NCBI RefSeq assembly: GCF_014646095.1
Contig: NZ_BMMU01000042.1
Span: forward strand, 1-48,557
Source of the DNA: Streptomyces lacrimifluminis
GTDB taxonomy: Bacteria; Actinomycetota; Actinomycetes; Streptomycetales; Streptomycetaceae
DNA: 48,557 nt
Reading direction: 5' to 3'
Shown here: in pieces, positions 7,086-13,966 of the stretch
Position numbering within the stretch: position 1 is the stretch's first letter
How the letters are laid out: each line of letters starts with the position of its first letter
Notes under the pieces: generated by a model
Seen by the model: the letters and a program-made list of their open reading frames with translations, nothing else
Database searches by the model: none
Told to the model about the DNA's origin: nothing
Program-made: the position numbers and the translations under genes

Positions 7086-9152
7086 ATGGGCCTCCAGGAG
7101 CACGAGCTCGGCGCCTGGTGCGCTCCGGGCGGCGCAGCGCCGGTACAGGGCGAGACGACATGGTCGTTCCTGCATCGTGTCGCCGTCTGCTATGGCCTCG
7201 AGGTGGGCGAGCTGCTGGCGTGGGGGTGGTGGCAGTGGGTGAATCCGGTCGCCCAGAGCCGCGGCCGCCGTCCGGACGGCGATGTACTCCTGAACGTCAC
7301 GGCCCAGGCACAGGTCGCGGCGTGGGCCGGATTCCCGGTGATGCATCTGGCGCGGGCATTGCCGTCATGGACAGCCGGGCCGGCGTCCTTCGGTGAGCGG
7401 GCGCGTGCGGACCGGGGATGGGCACGGTGGCGGGTGGGAGCCCAGGCATGGGGGCCGGTTTCTTTCGGCTGCCGGCTGTGTGCCGCCCGGCGCAGCGGCC
7501 GGGTGCAGCGGGTATGGCGGTACGGGCAACGGTGGGATCGAGTGTGTGCACGGCACGGGCGGTGGTTGCTGGACGTCGGCGATGGTCACGACCTGGAGTA
7601 TCTGGACGTGGGCGGGTGCCGGGAGCTGGCTGCCGCCCAGGCGCGGTGGCCTCGGGTGGCCCGGCGGGCGGTGCGCGCAGGCGCGGAGCTGGGTGATGTG
7701 TTCGCGGTGGCACGGGCGGTGGTGTGCGGGTGGTGGCAGCAGGAAGCGTTCTGGCAGCGGGAGCAGGTGTGGGGTCAGCGCCTTGAGCGCGTCACTCTCG
7801 ACACCAGCCGCAAAAACGAGGCGGCGTCGGAGTGGCCAGCGGCGTGGTGGCGGCTGGTCGCGCGGGACGCGGTTGTCTTCCCCGAGGTGGTAGTGGTGGC
7901 GGCCGCATTGGTGGATCCGGCCCTGCGGCTGCTGGTGACGGATGAACGGCCGCTTGTGCGCCGGTCCCGGCACCATGGCCGTTTCGTGACCGCGCTCGGC
8001 AGCCGGCTGGAGCGCGGCTGGCTGGGCGAGGTGGAGCGGCCGGAGAGGCCGAGCGCTCTGCAGGCATGGATGAGGGGTCTGGCCCGCGAGCTGCGCTCAC
8101 CGTCGCTTGCCTGTTCGACACACAGCGGAATGTGGTGGGTGCAGGCGGCCCACCAGCCTGTCGAAGTGGGGGCGGGGCTGCGTCTGTTGGCTACTACTCC
8201 CCCAGTCGCCGTCCGGCGGCACGTCGGGGCGGCTGGGTGGCGGGCCGAGTTGTGTGTGCCTCGGCGTGTGGGGCAGGGCGCCGGGTTGAAGGCCGTATCC
8301 GAGGAGCGGTTCGGGGAGGGCCTTGGTCACGCGCGCGGGTATGTGGCCCGGCACGGGCATCTTGCCGTCCCGCACGCCGACGCCCCGCAAGATGGGTTCG
8401 ACCTGGGCCGATGGCTGGCGAATCTGCGCGCCGCTTCTGCCGGCTTGCCGCCTGAGCACGTGCGGATGCTGGCAGAGCTGGACGTGTGGTGGAACCCGCC
8501 CTGGCCGATCAGCTGGCAGCGGGCCTGGCACCGCGCCCGTGCTCACACCCTCGCCCACGGCCCCCTCAGCGGTGGTGACAATCTGGCGGGGCTGCCGCGC
8601 TGGCTCGAGCGGTGGTTGCGCCGCCAGATCGCCGACTACTCCCAGCTGGCCGCGGAACAACAGCAACTGCTCGACCAGCTCGGCCTCACACCCGCCGAGA
8701 TCGACCGCTTCCACGCCTGGCCCGCGCGACGCCGCAGCGTGATGCACGGCCTGGAGGCTGCTCGCGCCTACACCGCCCGCCACGGCCACCTGGCCGTCTC
8801 CCAGCCCACCACCCACGACGGGTTCGCCCTGGGCAAGTGGCTCAACCAAGTGCGCCACCGCCAGCGCGCCGCCACCCCGCCCACGCGTCTCGGCCGGCAG
8901 CTCACGGCCCTGGACACCTGGTGGAACCCGCCCTGGACACTGGACTGGCAGCGGTACTACTGGGCCGCCCGCCATCACCTCCACGGCCTGCCCGACGGCG
9001 TGGTGTGGTGGCCCGGCAGACCAGACGAGGACCAGACCCGGCAGTGGCTGCACGAGCAACAGGCCTCATGGCAGCATCTACACGACAGGCAAAGGGAGTT
9101 GATACGCAGCCTGGCAGCGGACACATCAGGTACAGGCCGCCGAGGCCTCTGA
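7086..9152 (+). CDS. TniQ domain fused to two helicase-associated-type repeat units
   Basis: 688 aa. The N-terminal TniQ domain carries PVQGETTWSFLHRVA (19-33) and a zinc site Cys129/Cys132 ... Cys154/His157 (FGCRLC, VCARH). After a linker there are two repeat units at about 409-537 and 553-678. Each has GHLAV, DGFxLGxWL, LDxWWNPPW and SWQR/DWQR, then a second helical half ending LxxLGL or similar. These match the helicase-associated (HA) DNA-binding domain pattern, but no helicase motif is present. TniQ/TnsD proteins choose transposition targets, and DNA-binding domains added to TniQ do this for Tn7. This protein may be a stand-alone target selector. No tns genes adjoin it directly. 6910-7085 upstream holds nothing I can identify. 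Confidence 0.7.
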   Translation: MGLQEHELGAWCAPGGAAPVQGETTWSFLHRVAVCYGLEVGELLAWGWWQWVNPVAQSRGRRPDGDVLLNVTAQAQVAAWAGFPVMHLARALPSWTAGPASFGERARADRGWARWRVGAQAWGPVSFGCRLCAARRSGRVQRVWRYGQRWDRVCARHGRWLLDVGDGHDLEYLDVGGCRELAAAQARWPRVARRAVRAGAELGDVFAVARAVVCGWWQQEAFWQREQVWGQRLERVTLDTSRKNEAASEWPAAWWRLVARDAVVFPEVVVVAAALVDPALRLLVTDERPLVRRSRHHGRFVTALGSRLERGWLGEVERPERPSALQAWMRGLARELRSPSLACSTHSGMWWVQAAHQPVEVGAGLRLLATTPPVAVRRHVGAAGWRAELCVPRRVGQGAGLKAVSEERFGEGLGHARGYVARHGHLAVPHADAPQDGFDLGRWLANLRAASAGLPPEHVRMLAELDVWWNPPWPISWQRAWHRARAHTLAHGPLSGGDNLAGLPRWLERWLRRQIADYSQLAAEQQQLLDQLGLTPAEIDRFHAWPARRRSVMHGLEAARAYTARHGHLAVSQPTTHDGFALGKWLNQVRHRQRAATPPTRLGRQLTALDTWWNPPWTLDWQRYYWAARHHLHGLPDGVVWWPGRPDEDQTRQWLHEQQASWQHLHDRQRELIRSLAADTSGTGRRGL

Positions 9153-9168
9153 TGATCGCCTTCACCTT

Positions 9169-9197
9169 CGGCCCTCCGTACGGCGTACCGTGGGCCG
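9169..9197. terminator. Imperfect hairpin after the TniQ-HA gene
   Basis: Arms of 13 nt (CGGCCCTCCGTAC / GTACCGTGGGCCG) with a 3-nt loop pair at 11 of 13 positions, 17 nt after the stop codon. A likely terminator. The rest of 9198-9418 shows no supportable gene. Confidence 0.4.
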
Positions 9198-9418
9198 GGG
9201 ATCCCGAGTGACAGGGCGTCACCATGCGCTGCCGGGTTCGGTACGAGGCGCGCCTTTGGCCGGCGCCCGGTCCAGGGCCGCCGTTGTGCCGTGAGGGCAT
9301 CCTGTTGGTCGGAGAGGACGGGAACTGCCGTGATCGCATGAGCCGTCCTTACTTCGTGCGTGCCGTTGGTGGGCGCTGTTGCTGGGCGGTGGCGGCGCTG
9401 TGAGAGGAAGGGCAGGGC

Positions 9419-9772
9419 ATGTCGGGTGGGCGGAGAGCTTCGGTGACGGTTACTGCCGTGTTGGTGATCGCTTCGACTCCGGTTTTCTGGTTGCTCAACG
9501 GGCCGGATACCGGGCAGTTGGTGGGGGCCTCGATACAGGCTGCCACGGGTGTGGGTGCTTTGGTGTGGGCCTGGATCCAGCCGGCCGCCGAGGCGCGGGA
9601 CAGCGCCGTGCGGACGGGGCGGGCTGAGGCGAGCGGTGGTGGGAGAGCCCATACCGGCATTCGCCGTCGTGGCGCTGGGGGCAGCGGGGCGGCTCGTGTT
9701 GAGCAGAGCGGGGATGCGGTCGCCCGCGGGCAGGGAAGCAGTGCTGGCACCGGCATCGACTACACCGGCTAG
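9419..9772 (+). CDS. Small two-TM protein with C-terminal Gly-rich signalling-type repeats
   Basis: 117 aa, ATG 9419 after AGGAAGG. Two hydrophobic segments (about 8-27 and 33-54) predict a hairpin in the membrane. The C-terminal half carries two copies of a short motif: TGRAEASGGGRAHTGI (67-81) and SGDAVARGQGSSAGTGI (97-113). The same type of motif occurs twice at the N-terminus of the NTPase encoded 36 nt downstream. Small membrane effectors that share an amyloid-like or RHIM-like motif with an adjacent NLR are known in multicellular bacteria, where they carry a death signal to the membrane. That function is inference here. Confidence 0.55.
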   Translation: MSGGRRASVTVTAVLVIASTPVFWLLNGPDTGQLVGASIQAATGVGALVWAWIQPAAEARDSAVRTGRAEASGGGRAHTGIRRRGAGGSGAARVEQSGDAVARGQGSSAGTGIDYTG

Positions 9773-9808
9773 GGCTGCCGTGGCTGCGGGTGGACGGCGG
9801 AAGGGCCG

Positions 9809-11929
9809 ATGAGACGGATTCGGAAGGGGCGTTCGTCGGCTGCCCGGGAGGGCACGGGCGAAGCGGTGCCGTCCGTCAGCGTCAGTGAGAGCGGTGATGC
9901 CACTGCCGTGGATGGTGGGGATACGCTGAGCGGCTATCGGGGTTCGGGGCGTCAGGCCTCGGCGGGTGGCGAGGCCGTGCGGGTGGAACGGTCGGGTGAC
10001 GCGGTCGCCTTGGGCGCCCATGCGGTGGCCATCAGCGGCCATGTCAGCCAGGTGCTGCTGGCCGCTCCGCCGCCGAGCAGGCCGTTGGACTGGCCCATCC
10101 GGTTGGGTTCGGTGCCGGTGCTGGCGTCCGCGTTCCAGGCCCGGTCTGCCGTGCAGGAGCGGATCGATCGTGCCAGGGACGGCCATGCCACGGTGGTGCT
10201 GGCCCAGGTTCTGTCCGGCGGCGGGGGCGTGGGCAAGACCCAACTCGCCGCTGCCTACGCCCATCAGGCATTGGTGGACGGCGTCGACCTGGTGGTGTGG
10301 GTCGACGCCAGCGACATCGAGCAGGTGCTGGCACGCTATGCGCACGCCGCGCACGCCGTGGAGGCGGCTTCCGATCGTCTTCTCGGCAAGAGTGCCGAGT
10401 CCGACGCCGGGCTGTTCCTTCAGTGGCTGGCGACCACCCGGCGCTCGTGGCTGATCGTTCTCGACGACCTCACCGACCCGGAGGCGATACAGGCGTGGTG
10501 GCCGCCGTCCTCCGTTTTCGGGTGCGGCCGCGTCGTGGCGACGACTCGCCGCCATGACGCGCTGCTGTCCGGCGGCGGCCGGGCCGTGGTGGACATCGAC
10601 ACCTACAGCGCCGAGGAAGCCGAGGCCTATCTGCAAGAGCGGCTCAGCTCGGCACATGCGGATCATCTCCTGGACGCACAGGCCGCCGTGCTGGCCGAGA
10701 CGTTGGGTTTCCTGCCGCTGGCGCTGTCGCACGCCGCCGCCTTCATGGTCAACGAGGACGTTGCGTGTGCGGAGTATCTGCGCCGCTTCAACGACAGTGC
10801 CGCGCGCCTGGACGATCTATTGCCGCGCGCGGCGGACACCGAGGGGTACGGGCGGCAGGTGGCCGCGGCTCTCCTGCTCTCGTTGGATGTCGCCCAGGCA
10901 AGCGAACCCGTCGGCCTGGCCGTTCCAGTCATGCGTCTGGCCTCCGTCCTGGACCCGGCCGGACACCCTCGTCCGCTGTGGACCAGTGACGCTGTCATCC
11001 ACTACCTCAGCACTCAGCGCGCCACTCGCCCAGACGGTGTTCCCACGCCAATCGGTCCCGCCGAGGCCCGGGCAGCCCTGCGGCTCCTGCACCGCTACGG
11101 TCTCCTCACCGATCACGCGCAGGCCGGCTCCCGGGCGGTGCGGCTGCACGCCCTGACTGCACGCGCCGTGCGAGAGTGCACCTCTGATGCCGCCGTGCCA
11201 GAGGTGGTGAAGACCGCTGCCGACGCGTTGACGCAGCTCTGCAACAAGGTCTCCTGGTACGACCATGAGACGACAGCCGCACTGCTCACCAACATCGACA
11301 GCCTCGACGGGTGCGCAGGAGATCTGCTGTGGGAGGTCGACGGTCACTACGTCCTGCGCTGGGCCGGGCGCAGGATGGCACGAGGTGCGGCGGTCCCCTA
11401 CTGGCAGCGACTGGTCGGCACCAGCGAACGGCAGTTGGGTCGCGGGCATCCCCTGACACTCATTGCTCGACGTGATCTCGCTTTGGTCTGCTTCTACGAC
11501 CATCGTCACAAGGAAGCCTTCGCTGTGCTGCAGGAGGACTTCCCCTACCAGGACGACCCACTGGTTCTTGAAGGTCCACAGCCCACTGCGTCTCGTCTGA
11601 AGGCCGCCAGCGCCGTTGCGCTGCTGGAAGACACCGTCGCCGTGCGGCAACAGCTGTTGGGCTGGGCGCACCCGGCGACTCTCACGGGCCAAGCCAACCT
11701 CGCCCGCCTGCACTGGTCTCAAGGCGATAGGGCAGCCGCCATCGGTCTGCTGGAGCATTCCCTCACCGGCTACCGGGCGACATTCGGCCCCCGCCATCCG
11801 TACACAATCTCGGTGGACAACCGGCTACGCAGCTGGCGAGAGCAACACAAGCGGCGCTGGTGGAGACCCACACGTGGCCCGTCCGCGCCGATCGGTTCGG
11901 CGGGGGCGGGCGGCGACGTGACGCGGTGA
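9809..11929 (+). CDS. NB-ARC/STAND NTPase with TPR-like C-terminus (bacterial NLR-like)
   Basis: 706 aa. The N-terminus has two motif copies (SGDATAVDGGDTLSG at 28-42; SGDAVALGAHAVAISG at 62-77) matching those in the upstream two-TM protein. The NTPase core follows: P-loop SGGGGVGKTQLA (136-147), Walker B WLIVLDDL (214-221), TTRR sensor (245-248) and the FLPLALSHAA helical motif. The C-terminal ~200 residues contain kinesin-light-chain/TPR_10-like repeats (HPLTLIARRDLAL; HPATLTGQANLARLHWSQGD; HPYTISVDNR). This is the tripartite signal-motif / NTPase / sensor layout of STAND immune receptors. Two-gene operon with the membrane protein. Confidence 0.75.
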   Translation: MRRIRKGRSSAAREGTGEAVPSVSVSESGDATAVDGGDTLSGYRGSGRQASAGGEAVRVERSGDAVALGAHAVAISGHVSQVLLAAPPPSRPLDWPIRLGSVPVLASAFQARSAVQERIDRARDGHATVVLAQVLSGGGGVGKTQLAAAYAHQALVDGVDLVVWVDASDIEQVLARYAHAAHAVEAASDRLLGKSAESDAGLFLQWLATTRRSWLIVLDDLTDPEAIQAWWPPSSVFGCGRVVATTRRHDALLSGGGRAVVDIDTYSAEEAEAYLQERLSSAHADHLLDAQAAVLAETLGFLPLALSHAAAFMVNEDVACAEYLRRFNDSAARLDDLLPRAADTEGYGRQVAAALLLSLDVAQASEPVGLAVPVMRLASVLDPAGHPRPLWTSDAVIHYLSTQRATRPDGVPTPIGPAEARAALRLLHRYGLLTDHAQAGSRAVRLHALTARAVRECTSDAAVPEVVKTAADALTQLCNKVSWYDHETTAALLTNIDSLDGCAGDLLWEVDGHYVLRWAGRRMARGAAVPYWQRLVGTSERQLGRGHPLTLIARRDLALVCFYDHRHKEAFAVLQEDFPYQDDPLVLEGPQPTASRLKAASAVALLEDTVAVRQQLLGWAHPATLTGQANLARLHWSQGDRAAAIGLLEHSLTGYRATFGPRHPYTISVDNRLRSWREQHKRRWWRPTRGPSAPIGSAGAGGDVTR

Positions 11930-11946
11930 GAAGACGCGGGCCGTGA

Positions 11947-12084
11947 TCACGGCTGGGTGCGGCTTTTGCGCGGCGGGTGGCACACCGGGCAGCGTTTGCC
12001 GGTGCCGCCGCGGCGGGATCGCTGATCGGGCGTGGCGTCCCAGCGTCCCGGACAGCCAGGCTTCGAACAGGCCCACCGGCACAC
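11947..12084 (-). pseudogene. Zinc-ribbon C-terminal fragment (or 45-aa protein)
   Basis: The minus-strand frame reads CRWACSKPGCPGRWDATPDQ then GKRCPVCHPP and a stop, a convincing Cys-rich tail (C-x3-C-x4-C and C-x2-C). The sensible frame ends abruptly near 12,100, where the truncated tap frame begins on the other strand. It is most likely the surviving end of a longer gene cut by recombination. A GTG at 12084 could allow a 45-aa product, without a strong ribosome site. Confidence 0.4.
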
Positions 12085-12120
12085 TTTGGTGGAGCTCGGC
12101 CTCAGCGGTCCTGGCCCGGC

Positions 12121-13347
12121 GTCTCCGAGTTGGAGGCGGCCGACATCGCCCGCGTCCTGGGTGTGTACGCCCAGCGGGTCATCACCCCGCGCGGCTCCAC
12201 CGCCGTGTCCGGGCTGGAGCTGATGACGGCGCTGCGCCCGCCGACGAAGGCAGTGCAGGACCCGGCAACCGGGAACTGGGTGTCCGGCTACAACGCGGGC
12301 TCCCTCGGCGTAGAGCCGATGGACCCGGCGCCACCGGAAGCCACCCCCGAACACCCCGTCGTCGTAAACAGCGGCTGGACCGGCGGATTCCTCAGCGAAG
12401 AGGCGTACCAGTGGGTGCGCTCGGTGGACCTGCTCAGTGATGAGGAGTGCACGCTGCCCTTCGCGGTCGGCCTGGACCTCAACACCGCCTTCCTCGCCGC
12501 CGCGGCCCGCCTGGTCGTCGGCCTCTCCGCCCCCGACCACTTCCACGCCCCGAAGTTCAACCCGAAGATCCCCGGCTCCTGGCTGGTCGACCTGTCCCAT
12601 ATCGAGCTGGACCCGCGCCTTCCCAGCCCGTTCACCCCGGACGGCACCCGTCCGACGGGACCTGCCTGGTACCAGACGCACACCGTCGCCTACGCCCAGG
12701 AACTCGGGCACGACGTCCACCCGATCGAGGCGTACCTGCGGCGCGAGACCGGCGCCTACCTGGATCCGTGGCACGACCGCCTCAAGACCGCCTACGTCGA
12801 CACCCTCGCCGACCTCGGCGTCACCAAGGAGCTGGACGACCGGGCCTTCCTCGCCGCGATGGAGCAGCACAAGCAGATCGACCCGGCCCTGGCCGCCGTC
12901 CTCGGCGCCATCAAGGCGACCGTGAAGGGCGGCGTCGGCAAGCTCCGCGAACGCCCCCAGGGCAAGCACTACAAGGACGGCGAGCCGTGGCCGGCCATGC
13001 AGCGCCCGACCTGGCGCCCCGACATCCGCGCCGCAGTCATCAGCAAGGCCCGGGTCAACATGCACCGCAAGCTCAACAACATGGTCAGGATGACGGGCCT
13101 GTACCCGCTCGCGGTGCTGTCCGACTGCGTCGTCTACCCGAGCCCGGGCGACAGCCCGCTGGACTTCCTGCCGTACGCGGCATCCGGGAAGCCGCAGCCC
13201 GGCGGGTTCCGTCTCGGGCCCACGCCGGGCCTGGCGAAGCTGGAGGGCGTGCAGTCGATGCTGTGGGCGGTCGACCTGATGGAGAAGGGCCTCAACCCGG
13301 CCCGCCACATCAAGGGCGGCGACGCCGTCCTGGACGAAGGAGAGTAA
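12121..13347 (+). pseudogene. tap: 5'-truncated telomere-associated protein gene tap
   Basis: About 408 codons of sensible sequence begin at VSELEAADIARVLG and run to ARHIKGGDAVLDEGE. The C-terminal half (ARVNMHRKLNNM, LSDCVVYPSPGDSPLDFLP, ML WAVDLMEKG region) matches what I remember of the telomere-associated protein of linear Streptomyces replicons, which is about 740 aa. Upstream of ~12,121 the frame stays open but reads as noise and overlaps the zinc-ribbon fragment, with no start codon and ribosome site. So the N-terminal 40-45 percent seems lost. It ends 3 nt before tpg, the normal tap-tpg layout. A shortened product from an internal start is possible. Confidence 0.65.
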
Positions 13348-13350
13348 CCG

Positions 13351-13908
13351 GTGGGCGAGATCGATGACGCGATCGAGCGGGCCGACCGGGAGGCCTTCAC
13401 CCGTGAGCCGCCGAAGACACTGAAGGGTCAGATCGGCTACCTGCTCCGGCAGTTGGGCAGTGCCAGGGCTGTCGCGCAGGAACTCGGGGTCACCGCCGGC
13501 TCCGTCAACCGCTACCGGCGCGGCGCCCGCAAGCACGCCCGCGCCGACGTCGCCGCGAAACTCGACGACGCGGTACGGCAGCGGTGGCAGCCCCAGGTGC
13601 GCAAACGCCGGCAGAAGCAGGCCGCGACCTCCGGCGGCATCACCGTGGAGACAAGGGCCCGCTTCGGCTACACCGCACCCGTCGGCACCACCGACGACGG
13701 ACGCTTCCGGCGGCTCACCGTGCACCTCCCGCCGGCCTACGCACAACGCCTCTTCGACGCCCGCAACACAGGCGCCAGCGACCAGGAGATGCGGGGGATC
13801 ATCGCCGAAGGATTCAAAGAGATCTACTTCCAGGACGGCGGAGGCCGCGCCACAGGACTCTCCGACGTCACCCTCAACGACATCGACTACCTCGACCTCG
13901 ACTACTGA
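13351..13908 (+). CDS. tpg: Telomere terminal protein Tpg
   Basis: 185 aa, the usual Tpg length (about 184). GTG 13351 follows AAGGAGAG. The N-terminal basic helices and HTH-like LGSARAVAQELGVTAGSVNRY, a basic patch KRRQKQ, and the C-terminal half TVHLPPAYAQRLFDARNTGAS fit the terminal proteins that become covalently bound to the 5' ends of linear Streptomyces DNA and prime end patching. It is apparently intact, whereas its partner tap is truncated. Its presence argues for a linear plasmid or chromosome end. Confidence 0.85.
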   Translation: MGEIDDAIERADREAFTREPPKTLKGQIGYLLRQLGSARAVAQELGVTAGSVNRYRRGARKHARADVAAKLDDAVRQRWQPQVRKRRQKQAATSGGITVETRARFGYTAPVGTTDDGRFRRLTVHLPPAYAQRLFDARNTGASDQEMRGIIAEGFKEIYFQDGGGRATGLSDVTLNDIDYLDLDY

Positions 13909-13966
13909 CCTGACACCGGCCGACGGGCCCGGCACCTGCTTGTTGAGATGAGCCGAAGCACGATAG

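Noticed and set aside
11947..13935. A long minus-strand frame opposite tap and tpg
   Set aside because: Only its last ~45 codons look like protein; the rest is antisense to tap and tpg.
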